64,000 nt of DNA from Brachionus manjavacas (lineage: Eukaryota > Rotifera > Eurotatoria > Ploima > Brachionidae). Positions 1-12,640 of the stretch are shown piece after piece; position 1 is the first letter of the stretch, and the number at the start of each line of letters is the position of its first letter. The stretch lies in assembly GCA_019054805.1 (NCBI GenBank), contig JAHQIY010000018.1, positions 1,178,001 through 1,242,000 on the forward strand, written 5' to 3'. The notes under the pieces were generated by a model. The model ran no database searches, was not told the DNA's origin, and saw only the letters and a list, made by a program, of their open reading frames with translations. Both the position numbers and the translations under genes were made by a program.

Positions 1-708
1 GTTAATTTTTGATATTCACAATGCCACTAAAAACTAGAATTAAGTATGAATGGACTAAGATTTAAGTATATACAAGTTATTTGGATCTGTAGACAATTTT
101 TGGTAACAAAGAAACTTTTTTTTGCGATAATAATTTTTTGATGCAAAATTTTTTTTTAAATGCAAGACTTGAACTTTTATGCTTTAATACTTAAAATTTT
201 ATACGAAACTTATAATTTTATGTTCATGCGTCAAACACCTTTTCCCAATTTATTTTGCTGGTCATTTTTGAATTCTTAATTTAGATTTGTGAAAGTATTA
301 AGCTTTAGAAGGGTTTATACAATAGACTTTCTATTGTAAATATGACTCATTTTTCATCTAAAATTTGGAATCAATTTAAAGAAAAAAAAACTATCCATAA
401 TGATAAACTCTAGTTCGTTTCTCTATATACAAATAAAAGTTTCTTTTATTTAAAATTTAGTATTCGTTGTAATTTATCCTCAGATTAGGGTATCTTGAAG
501 GTATCTTAAAGTTTAGGATGAAAAAAATCGGATCAACAAGTATTTTTTTATATTTTTTAATGGTATTTGATTAAATCTCTCTGCAAAATGCTTACTAGTA
601 AAAAACGTGCTAAATATTAGATGAGGCTGAATTTTACTTTCAATGTCAATAATATTCAGGTTAGTTTAATTCTAGTTTTTAGTGGCATTGTGAATATCAA
701 AAATTATC
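1..708. mobile_element. Non-autonomous TIR element (MITE-like), left end at the window edge
   Basis: Positions 1-43 and 666-708 are inverted copies of each other with a single clear mismatch, sharing the core ATTCACAATGCCACTAAAAA. The ~620 bp between them is AT-rich and has no recognisable coding sequence. This is the structure of a non-autonomous DNA transposon. The left boundary coincides with the window edge, so the TIR may run further left and the target duplication cannot be read. Superfamily unknown. Confidence 0.7.
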
Positions 709-868
709 AAATTTTGGTATATATTTCAAATGATACAAAATTAGTACAAATTCTAATAAAAATTAATCGATAAGCTTAATTTTTAAAAGTATTTGATAAA
801 AGCAAATAAAATAATATATACTTTTTATTTTTTTTCTATATATTAAAATTTATGCTATATTTTTTTTT

Positions 869-1325
869 GTTTATTTATTTATTTATTATTTATTTGTATA
901 TCTGTATCGAGCTAAAGCTCCTTCAGATTAAATAAAAAATAAAAAATAAAAATTAAAATAAAGTTAAATAAATAAAATAAAAATTAAAAAATAAAAAGTT
1001 AGGCAAAATAAATTCAAGAAATAAAAATATGAAAAAAATTTGTGAGAGCTAAAGAGCTGTTTATTATTTATTTGTTTGTTTATTTGTGTGTTTGTTTATT
1101 TGTTTTCTGTACCGAGCTAAAGCTCCTTCAGAAAAAATTAAAAATAAAATAAAAAAATAAAATAAAAATAAAATTAAAGTTAATAAAATTGTATAAAAAA
1201 AAGAATCAAAATAGAGTAAATAAGCTAAAAAAATGAAAGTTGAAAAGAAATGATGTTTTTTATTTTTATTCTGAAGGAGCTTTAGTTCGGTACAGTTAAC
1301 AAATAAATAAATAAATAATAATAAA
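869..1325. repeat. Cluster of three LINE family-A 3'-end tags
   Basis: Three copies of a short conserved sequence, CTGAAGGAGCTTTAG(C/T)TCGGTACAG, each followed by an (A)AATA-rich tail, lie at 869-926 (minus), 1060-1131 (minus) and 1271-1325 (plus). The same tag ends the LINE at 43498-43553 and recurs at 26002-26055 and 47081-47126, so it is the 3' terminus of that family. These copies have no coding remnant beside them and are either severely 5'-truncated LINEs or a SINE that borrowed the LINE tail. Confidence 0.7.
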
Positions 1326-1970
1326 TTGTACGATTAAATGATTAAATCGGATTTGTTTAAAAAACCAAAAAATGTACGGATAAAAAATACAATTTATTTG
1401 TCAAAGAAAAACATAAAAATAAAAAAAATTTAAAAATTATTTTCTCTTAAAAAAAATTATCTAATCTACTTTGAGACATAGCGGTGTCTTTTATAAAAAT
1501 CATATGATTTTTAAAATAAATAAGATAAATTTTCAAAATCTTTATCATTAAAAGAACTTTAACTTACTAAATATTTACAAAACAACTTAAAACTTTCAGA
1601 TGCATCCTTGAACGTAATTTTTTCAGTCTTCACTTCAGCTTGAACATTTTCTTCAATTTCAATCTGATTTGATTGGGAAACCAAAGAACAATAGATTTGT
1701 ACGCATTAAAGCGAGTTTACTGTAAAAAATACCTTTTTTTAAAGCCAGAAGAATTTTGATTTCAAATTTACATTTATCATGCACTTCAATTTGCCGGTTT
1801 AATTTTTGTCTGGCAGGAAAATAAAATTTAGAATTGACTTAAAAAAATAAATACAAAAACTAAATTTGGCAACTATCTTTGTTCTCTATCAAATTAAGGT
1901 ATTGAAATTGGGATCTAAAAAAATAAAAATAACTTGAATTTGCTAAAATTTTACCATTTTTATTAAAAAG
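1326..1970. other. AT-rich non-coding stretch upstream of the first NWD exon
   Basis: No supported gene. It presumably belongs to an intron of the NWD-like gene, because the exon at 1971 begins in mid-codon after an acceptor AG. A short minus-strand open segment at about 1568-1690 is discussed among the rejected items. Confidence 0.4.
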
Positions 1971-4900
1971 GTATCACAGAAGGTTTATAGAAGTCGCCAA
2001 TAGCTATTATGTTTCTAAAGTATCCGAAAAAGATAGGACATCACTGTTTTCTAATGTTGTTGATTTTTTTAATGAAACATGGAAAAATAAGCCCAAGCCA
2101 TACAAGTTCAATGAATATTTAGCTAAAAAATTTGGCGTGGAAAAGCGCGAGAATGAAGAAATACGTGATACTGGAATGCAGCCTACTATTTTCATAGAGT
2201 CATCAGGTAAAGTAAGGTACAATAAACGGAAAATTACAGAACTGCCTGAATTTATAGCCAAACTTTCACCTAATATAGCGTTGCCATTAGCCTGCAAATT
2301 GGTTTATTTTGATTTGAATTTTCTGAGCGGTCTTTTTCATATAAATAGTTTCACTGATATATTTAAAGAACTAAGCAAATTTTCATCGGAATCGTCATTT
2401 AAAATGTCAAACGAAACCCAAAATTCATTGAATGAAATAAAATTTTTTGAACTTTGTTTATTGCAGTGTGGCTTATTGATGAAAGACAATTTAGAGGCAC
2501 TTTTGATTCATTTTTTGTCACGCACATTGAATTTTTACAAATATTTTAAACATTTTACCACGTTAATCGATCAATACTACAATTGGACTCCTGCCCACTA
2601 TCCATTGGTTTTAATTCATCAATATCTGGATCCCCCGGTGGGTGAGCTTTTGTTTGAATTTGACAAGCATCTAATGCCCATTTCTCACTTATTAATCGGT
2701 GGTGATGATAATAGTTTTATTTTAACTTTGAGCAATAAAGTATGTGCTTTAGATCTTGAAGATCTGAATGAATTAGGGGAAGTAGAAATTGGACTTTTCG
2801 AGAGTGAAATATTTTTTTTTTCTGCTTATTTGGAAAATTTTGATCAATCAGCTGAACTTTTAAAAGACTTCGATGGAGGCTTAATATTGTGCTGCCAACA
2901 CGAAATGAAAATATTAAATTATGATTCAACAGTAAAATTTTTATTAAAAAATGATGAAAAAAAATTCTCCAAAACGTATGCTTTAACATCAGAAATTTGT
3001 GTTGTATTTTATGAATTTGAAAATTTGATCGAATTTTACAATATCACAACAAATGAACAAATTGATTTAATGAAATTTGACAGAAAGATAAAGGCAACGA
3101 GCTCGCAGATCACACCAAATGAAATTTATGAAATTGACGAAGATGAACCAAAATTGTTTGTGGCCTGTCTGGATGATAATGAAATAATAGTTTTCTCTAT
3201 TGTGTATTTGGCTGACGAAAAAGAGATCGCAAAAGAAATATTAAAAAAAATTCCTTCATTTAAGATGCCTGTCAATTCACTTGAAATTTTTATGGAACCT
3301 TCACATGCTGGCCATCATTATACACTCGTAATTACATTCGAGCAATTTGGTTTCTATTTTTTCGAATCTTCTGAGAATCAAGAAGCTCTGGTTTGCTGCG
3401 GAAAAGATTATTTCAATTTAAAAATTTTAGACTTCAAAAATGACAGAATTTTATTTTTGGATAAAAATAAAAGTTTATTTTTATTCGATCAAAATGATGA
3501 ATTCTGTAAAATATCTGGATATTTTACTGAAGGCAGACTGTCAGGCACGAACGAAATTATAGCTTTTGAGCAAGAGAAAGTTTATATATTCAGTGTATAC
3601 TTTAATCAAAAAAAACAAGTATTTCAAATTTCAAAATTAGCTTCTTTCGATGCACATTACGATGAAATCATAAGTCTTTTGGTCAACGATACATTAATAT
3701 TTACAATTTCAAAAGATTTGTTGTTGAGGGTTTTTTCAGTAAGTACTGTCAAAGACCATACTGAATTTAAATTGGAATTTCATAAAGCATCTAGAGAAAT
3801 TGAAAATTTAATAAACATAAGAGATGAGTATTTAATAGCCAAAATGCAACAGTCTAAGTATGTTATTTTGGGAGGTAAAGACAAAGAGAATATTAATTTG
3901 TCAAAATATTTTTTGTCCTTTTTGTACTTTATCAGAATTTTGTTTTATTTGGCCCTGTTTCTTTTTGTACTTAATAATAATTTTAATTTAATAGACCCAG
4001 TTCCTTAGTGTACTTTCTGTCCTTTTTGTGCTTAATATATTAAAAAAGATTTTAATTAATCAATATAGAATAGAAATCGCCAGGTGATGTAACCATCGTC
4101 ACGAATTCTTCAACAACAGAATAGTAAACCAAAAGAACTTGCTTCCTGATGAAGTCATTATGTCCAAAACCGTGAACGAGTTCAAAAATAAACTGGATAG
4201 ATTTTTAAAACTTTAATGATAAAAGTACTACTGCTAATATTTTAAATATCAATTTTAAATTTAAGATGAAACAAATAATGTTTGAAAAAATAATGATTAA
4301 AATTACCATTAAGTACAAAAAGTAAAGAAAAAAACAGCACCTTAAAAATTTAAATGGCTTTTATTTACCTGCATAGCTAAAAGTTTTTTTCCAAACTAAT
4401 TAATTTTTGTCTAATTAAAAAGTGTCCGATTTGGGCATAAAATTGTTTTTAAGACTTTTTTTTTGCTTTAAAATTTTTAGTATTAGTTTTTTTTTTTCTC
4501 AGATTAAATTATTTTATTTTTGTCCAAAATGCCAATTTCTCTCTAAAATTTTAAAATGTACAACACTAATATGTTAGTCACTTATCTCAAGGATGAGTGC
4601 AAAAGACTTATCAACTAACAATAGTTTGGAGAGCATCAACAGTGTAATAAAAAAAAATCATACTCTACGACAACGTTTGGCTGTAAATATTTATTTACGA
4701 AATACTTTTAGCATGATTAGAAATTGGTCTTTGGATTAATCTGGCCATAAATCATTAAATTTCTACGTAAGTAAATGGTAAGTCGAAAGCAAGAGGTGCC
4801 TTATTAGTTATTTCAGGTTTTTGTTGAATAATTTAGTAAAAAAATAGACTTTTATTAAATAAAATAAACAATTTGTAAATATTATTTACTTTTTTTCCTC

Positions 4901-6599
4901 AATTAAATATATTGGACATAGAATAAATAAATAAGACATAAACTAAATAAAAAATAAAAAATTTACACAGAAATTAAATATTTTAAATACAAAGGTAATA
5001 TTTTCTCAATTTAAATTATGATACAGTACAAAAAGGAAAATGGTTTATTAAAAGTTGAATCTCATTGTCTATCCATGTATTTTTATTGAATTTAAAATAA
5101 ATTTTTTAATTTTTTTTTTAGTTTATTAAATATTTGGAATAAGACAAATGGAAAGATTGAATTCAACCTTGTACTAGATCCCACGGAGAAAATAAATCAA
5201 ATAAAATGCAGTGCATCCAAAGCAATTGTAGTGTCCAAATTGGATGAAAAAGCATTCAGAATTAGATACTATTCAATCAAACTAGACCCAAAAATAACTT
5301 TGGAGGAAAAGATGAGAAGAGACTTAGCAGATATTGATGATTTGAAGGTCGAGTATGATGCTGACCGAGATGATTTATTTTTGATGATTGCTACAAATAA
5401 CAAGTTAAATGTCATTTCGTACAATCTGAATGAAATAAATTCATCAATTGCATCAAATCAAACCATTGATCTAACTCATTTATCTACTGATTCATTAAAT
5501 CTAAATAGTAGACTTTCTGTCATCACTTTACACAGCAAACTTTTGGCTTTGGCACATGAACAGTCATTGCATTATTTTGACATTTCAAATGGTAAGTTGT
5601 TAAATTCAAAAAATTTCCAAGAACAAAGTATGAACATTGAGTACTTTTTGAATCCAACAAATATGCCTCTGAATAGTTTCAAGCATTTGAGTGCAGTTGA
5701 GAACTGTGACAATTTAGTGATGCTTGATAACATGGGCAACATTCATCATGTAGCATACAGCTTCAAATCAAATGAAATCAAAACATTTAGATCCAAAGAT
5801 TTTGTCTTTGAATCATTCAAGCTGAACAAGGACAAACTACTTGGTTGTGATGCAGTCAATTTTAAGCTTGTTTGTTTTGATTTAAAAAGAGCAATGGAAA
5901 ATAATTCATTCAACAGTTCGTTCTTTACCATTGACTTTGGTAAGAGCAAACACATTCAACATTATGGTTTGGGCTTATCAAACAAAAATATTTATTTAAT
6001 TGAAAACAAAAAGAATCTGAGATTTTTTGATGTGATCGATACAGATCAATTTGGAGCAGAGCAAACAGCTAACTTGACACTTTATGCCGAAGCTACTTGT
6101 GTTCTTTGTTCAAGCGAATTTATTTCTCTTTCAATGAAAGACAGAAAGCTTGTATCATTTTTGATAAGCGATAAGAAGAATTTGGATAAAACTAGAGAAA
6201 GAATTAAAAGATTACCTATATTTGATAAACAAGACAAACAAGTATTAGATAAAAATGAACTGATGGTTGAATTTTGTGTAAACGCTTTAGACATGAGTGA
6301 TGATGAGCTTGATATTGAGGAACTAATGACTGAAGAAGTAAGCTCCGAAAAAGATGTAAAGCTAAAAAAAAGAATCGAAAAAAGTACTAGATTCTTTATT
6401 AAAAATTATTCATCTTGTTTAATAACTTCACTTGTTAGATTCAACATTTGCTGACCCTTTGCAAATCAAATACTTCATTAATAATCTAAAAAAGTTGGAA
6501 GAAGACAACTGGTTAATGAACATATTAAAAAACGGTGATTCTTTATGTCATTTTTTTTCTCAATCAGAAATTTCAATATTTTCAAAGAATTTAACATGA
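1971..6599 (+). CDS. NACHT/WD-repeat (NWD1/NWD2/TEP1-like) protein, C-terminal part, 5' end missing
   Basis: Three exons fit in phase: 1971-3857, 5122-6383 and 6439-6599, about 1100 residues. The donor AA|GTATGT joins to LLNIWNKTNGKI, a typical WD-blade strand. The first exon opens with HRRFIEVANSYY, then a helical stretch ending RKITELPEFIAKL and LVYFDLNFLSGLFHINSF; this matches the winged-helix/helical linker between NACHT and WD repeats in NWD proteins. Irregular beta-propeller repeats follow. The NACHT ATPase with its P-loop is not in the window, so upstream exons lie to the left or are lost. The second intron is only 55 bp; the first (3858-5121) carries a LINE remnant. A second in-tune frame, 6545-6790, could be the true C-terminus if the T-run at 6551-6558 is one base short. 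An AATAAA lies at 6786-6791. Family members are cytoplasmic scaffolds or sensors; the role here is unknown. Confidence 0.75.
4080..4214 (+). mobile_element. LINE 3'-end remnant inside an NWD intron
   Basis: A frame ending in TAA at 4212-4214 reads RHEFFNNRIVNQKNLLPDEV followed by a segment ending NEFKNKLDRFLKL. This matches the last ~40 residues of many APE-type non-LTR reverse transcriptases, where a pattern FF..R.VN.WN.LP..VV......FK..LD precedes the stop. Only the extreme C-terminus remains, as expected of a 5'-truncated insertion. It helps explain why this intron is 1264 bp while its neighbour is 55 bp. Confidence 0.75.
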
Positions 6600-7000
6600 A
6601 CATTTGCCAAGAAGAGACCTCGAATGTCCAAGATGAAAAAATTGAATTATCATCCGATTACAAATCTAAATACAAACATGAAATACTTGATATTCTCAAG
6701 AATAACACAAACAAGTCCACAACCAAAAATTCCAAATGCAATGCTCTAGTTGCCAATACTTTTTCTTCCAAAACTTGTTCAATTCAATAAAAATTGCTAA
6801 ATAAGTTGGAAAACAAAAAGAAAAAATTAAATCTCATTTCTCATTTTTAATCAACATCTTTATTATTAAAATTGAATTAAAATCACTCTACGAGCCTAGT
6901 TAAAAAGACAAAAACTAAAATTAAAATTCCACTATTAATCATTAAATGATCTAAGAAGAGAAATTTGAAAAAAAAAATGAGAGAAAAAAAAATTTTCTCT

Positions 7001-8434
<1,434 letters not shown>

Positions 8435-9126
8435 TTTGGCTTGGATTGGCTTTGTTTGGTTTTGTTTTGTAGTAAGTAGGTGAGAACTTTCGATTCCCTG
8501 GTCTCAGAATCTAAATAGTAAATATTGTGAGTTGAAAAAGTGGTGACATGGAGAAAAGTTGGCTCGAATTTATAGGTTTTTGAGAGTGAAAAAAAAAACG
8601 CTCTAGGATTACTCATCAATTATTTTTTGTTGTTCCTTGTGTTCAATCATTATGATAATGAAGAGCATAATGGAAAATATGAGAAATATTTTGAACTAAA
8701 GATTAACCAGGCTTTTCTAGTTTTTAATTAAATATCTGTCTAGATAGTGATAATAGAGGCTCGCTGAGCCCCCAAATCAAACAACTTACTAGTCTCGAAA
8801 ATTTGTGGAGAAAAAATTTGTTTGTTGTCTAAGCCACGTTTTCACTTTTGCTTTTACTTATGGAAAATAAAGCTCGACAAGCATATGCTGCTCTTCTTTT
8901 TTTTAATTATTTTTTTTCTAGATCTTTTTATCGTCATTACTTAAAAATGATTGATACCGCTGACCGATTAGCACAAAAAATTACAAAAAAAATTTTGCCA
9001 CTTTAATATTTTTTGTTCAAATTCAAATAAAAAAATTGAAAGAGTCGAATACAAAAAAATCTCATATTTATATAAACTTATGCTCGATCGGGAAAATAAA
9101 AGGCAAATATTTAGATTAAGATTTTG

Positions 9127-9153
9127 GTGTGTGTGTGTGTGTGTGTGTGTGTT
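9127..9153. repeat. (GT)n microsatellite
   Basis: About thirteen uninterrupted GT units upstream of the alpha-tubulin gene. It explains the His-Thr repeat seen in an antisense reading frame here, which is not a gene. Confidence 0.95.
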
Positions 9154-10080
9154 GTTTACTTGAAGATTAGATATGATAATAGAACGGATTTGGTTTGGGT
9201 CAGAAGTTACCACGGCCAATCCTAAATTAAAGTCTAATCCTAGCGCTTTGTAGCATGTCTTTCATGTGCACAAGTTGATTGAATTAAAACCAAATAGAAA
9301 CAATTTGTATCTAAATGCTATGGGGCTAAAATCTCGTGTCTATTTATATTGCATTTTGTTGTTGTGGTCGGGACTATTGAGCCACATTTGGCCAATTTAT
9401 CATTCGACCAATGTGCAATTAATTATATGTTTATTTAAACTTTTTTGCTCTATTCTAAATAGCAATCTTGGGGCCGATTTGTTCATCCAATTTCTTTAAT
9501 TAATCAAAACAAACAGATAAATCTTTTTCTAATAAAAATATGAAATTCAATACCGGTCATGATATTTAATCAAGTAATCTGATTTCAATTATATCTGCTA
9601 TGCTGAATATTTATCATTGAAGGAATTTTTGTTTTGTTTTGTTTTCTTATTAGAGTGTGTCTTGAGAACAAATCCAAACAATCAACTTATTTTCTCTTTA
9701 ATCAACTGACTACAGAGTTGTTTCTTTAGATAAATTTATTCCATTTTGTTGTTGTTGTTGTTGCCATTCGGCTCCACTAACGATCTATTTCGAATAGATA
9801 AACACAGATGTGTATCAAAGTCAAATGATTAATTATATTAAGTATTTTCCTGTTCTGTGCCACTAGTTTATCAAACGAACGATCATGTTTAGTTTCAAAA
9901 ATAGCCAAAAACAAGCTCTTTGCAACTCGGCGCATCATCAATAGCCGACTTCAAACACAGAATATTTTTTTCCACTCGAAAGCAATGTCCAAATCTCAAT
10001 TCTTTCGAGTTAGTCGAAAGTTTATTAAATGGCCTTTAAAGAAAAGATACTGATTTTAGTCTAAAGGATCAGTTTTTGAC
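9154..10080. other. Intergenic stretch without recognisable features
   Basis: AT-rich sequence between alpha-tubulin and the first LINE piece. A 77-codon open frame at 9266-9499 shows no domain, no splice context and no family resemblance, so I do not call it. Promoter elements for tubulin (minus strand) should lie near 8435-8700, but I see no convincing TATA motif or initiator. Confidence 0.4.
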
Positions 10081-11083
10081 TACACTTCCCCTGTAATTCT
10101 AGCACTGTCGACTTAGCGAGTTCACTGAGAGACATGTAAGGACAGGACTGAGCCATTCTGTTCCACTAGTTGTTAAAATGGTGGAAGAGAATAAAAAAGG
10201 CTTCGATTCAAGACAAATCGAGTACCCTATCCCATTGTGTAATTCCTACCTTACAATTTCCTCTTTTTTCCTCAATTCTCAAATATTCAAACAGTCACTC
10301 TATATTTCAATTTATCATTATTGGTAATTCCTTTTAAATTTAACTGGTTTATAATAATTAATATTATTTATGCCTCTAAATCGGCATCAATTATATTTGA
10401 AAAAAAAGTACAGGTTTTAAAACAGATTTAAAATTAAATGGTTCTACAATTCCAAAAGTACAAAGTTTGATTTATCTAGGCCTACCTATTGGAAATCAAA
10501 AATCAATAAATGATTTCGTGGAAAATAAAGTGAAAAAAGTTGAACAGAGTTTTTACTCTCTAAATAGTGTTGGATGCAAACCAAAGCTAATGAGGCCAGA
10601 AACTATAGCTTTCTTACACAAACAGTTCTCTCAATCAATCTTTAGATATCATTTAGATAATATCTTTATTAATGAAAAGAGTTTAAAGGAATTTGATATA
10701 CGCCAAAATTTTAATAAAACGATTTATTGGACTCAGTAAATTTACAAAAACAAGATAGATTTCACAGAGAAAATACTTCTTTTATTAAACAGTTATCAAA
10801 AGTAGAAAGATCTGACTCATATAAATTGCACTGAATATGATTTAGCATTCAGTGTTATTTTGATTGAATGGTGCCTTGAATGTAACAACAATGGACTAAC
10901 TGACTCGATAAAATACTATTTTTACATAATAGAATATTGTATGTTGAATAATAAAAAGATTTTTTAATTTTTTACAATTTTTACTTAATTGTAAAATGGA
11001 TATTTAATTTTCTATAAATTTTTATTTCAATTTGTCCATGGGGCTTGAACTTTTATTAAATAAATAAATAAAAAAATAAAAAA
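10080..11083 (+). mobile_element. Adjacent LINE fragments: family-A 3' region, then family-B RT C-terminus and 3' end
   Basis: 10140-10270 resembles 43230-43340, the region just before the 3' end of LINE family A (shared TGTGTAATTCCTACCTTACA with small changes). From about 10437 a second LINE begins: its frame at 10467-10739 reads IYLGLPIGNQKSINDFVE and GCKPKLMRPETIAFLHKQFS, the thumb/connection region after the RT palm. The same segments occur at 43757-43963 (LGLPFGSNSFISDFIEE and GCKPMVSNPYLIGFLFKQFS), which defines family B. Family B's 3' end, GGGGCTTGAACTTTTATTAAA with an (AAAT)n tail, lies at 11040-11083 and recurs at 35131-35169 and 44460-44520. Both pieces are degenerate. Confidence 0.8.
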
Positions 11084-12524
11084 TGAATACAATATATATT
11101 CTTTAAAAACTTTATTTAAGTTATTGAACCTTCCGAAGTTCTAAGAATGAAATTATTATTTATACTTTTATCCTCGTGTCAAGCACACGAGCTTATTATT
11201 AAGTCAAAATGTGTGCTGTGATCTATATGTCAGCGTTTCAAAGCGTCTAACTTCTGAAATACGTGACAAGTTTATTTCTTACTTATCGTTGTGCAACAGC
11301 TGAAAAGCAGATGAATAAAATATAATTCAGGGCCACATACATTATACTTATATTATACTTATTCATTAGGCAAGATTTATTTCTATTTAACATTTTTAAA
11401 TAATACTTTAAGTATAAAAAAGGCCCTTAAAAGATTTGGTTAAATTGAAAAAAAATTAAACAGGACAAAGTTCAAAATATCTCTTTAAAAAAATTAAACC
11501 ATTTGATAATTTTTCGGGTTATTTCTTTTTTTAAAAATTGAAATATCTTTGATGCACTTTTTTGTGGTTGAAATTTTGAGAACAAATTTCAAGAGAATTA
11601 TTGAACATATTTTTTTATTTTTTTTGGATTTTAAGCCTAATAATTTTCTCATTTTTTTATTTAAAAAAATGAAAATATAGTACAAATCAATAAACCTAGT
11701 CTTTAATTTTAAACAAATATTTTAAATAAAATAAAAATCTTTAATGTGCGAAATAAGTGATTAGATTGATTGATTTATACTTTATTTTCTTTTTTATATA
11801 TTAAAAAAACAAAGTCGATCAAAACAACTGAAACATATTGAACTCTGTTAGGATAAAAATTAATGAAAATCTGTTCGATAATTATTTTTAAATTTGTTTT
11901 CAAATTTTCGACAAAATATTACTAATATTACTAACACTATTTGAAATAGTGTTTAAAAGAAACTGAAATTGTTTTTGCTATTTGAATTAATTTTATATCA
12001 CTAAAATATATTCATTTAATATATTATTTTTAAAACCTATTTTTTAAATTGTTCACCTAAATTTAACAATGTTCACATATCTTTATAATTTGTCAAAAAG
12101 ACAATTTTTCCTTGTAAAATTTTTATTAGAATAGGAAAAAAAAAATTTAGAATATAAATTTGTATATAAGAATGATGCTGCAAATTTAAATTTTAATCTA
12201 AGTATTCCTTTTTTGAAATCAAAAATTTTTCTTCAAAATTTGTTGGAAATTTAAAATAAAATAATGAATAAAGTTTTTGAATCTGAAGAATATGAATTAC
12301 GTTTATTTGAAGGTGAGCGTGGTATAAAAAGCCATAAAACTCGGAGTCATAAGTAAAAGTTTTTAATTTAACAAGACACAAGACATAAAATTCTTTATTC
12401 GAAAACTCAAATAAATTTTTTTTTCAATTATACTTTTTTTTCAAATGTTCACCTATTTTCAAAATTGTTCACCTAAATTTTTTAACAAAAATTTTTTGAA
12501 TTTTCATGTTCACCTATCAGGGTA
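11084..12524. other. AT-rich intergenic DNA, no gene recognised
   Basis: Only short low-complexity frames. GTTCACCTA/GTTCACATA motifs at about 12050-12080 and 12440-12515 resemble the interior of the TIR element that follows, so part of this stretch may be older copies of that family. Confidence 0.4.
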
Positions 12525-12640
12525 AAAATTTGGGATCTAGTCCATTAGGTGAACAATTTGTTCACTTATACCGTGAACATGAATTGTTCACCTATTTCGT
12601 GAAAACTTGTTCACATAATGGACTAGACCCCAAATTTTAA
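12525..12640. mobile_element. Short palindromic MITE (TCTAGTCC...TTAGGTGAAC family)
   Basis: 12525-12554 and 12611-12640 form a 30-bp inverted repeat with very few mismatches; the common core is TCTAGTCCATTAGGTGAAC. The middle holds several GTTCACCTA and GTTCACTTA motifs in both orientations, so the single strand could fold into a long hairpin. The element is only 116 bp. A relative with the same core lies at 47205-47413. Confidence 0.75.

Noticed and set aside
1568-1690. Minus-strand frame after a TTTGATTTGATTG...CAG-like acceptor reading KTEKITFKDASESFKLFCKYL, similar in style to the tail of pogo-type transposases
   Set aside because: Only about 40 codons, no catalytic motif, and no TIR pair enclosing it; resemblance of a short acidic/helical tail is not enough.
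8968-9219. 83-codon minus-strand frame with His-Thr repeats
   Set aside because: The repeats come from the (GT)n microsatellite; the rest is low-complexity AT-rich sequence.
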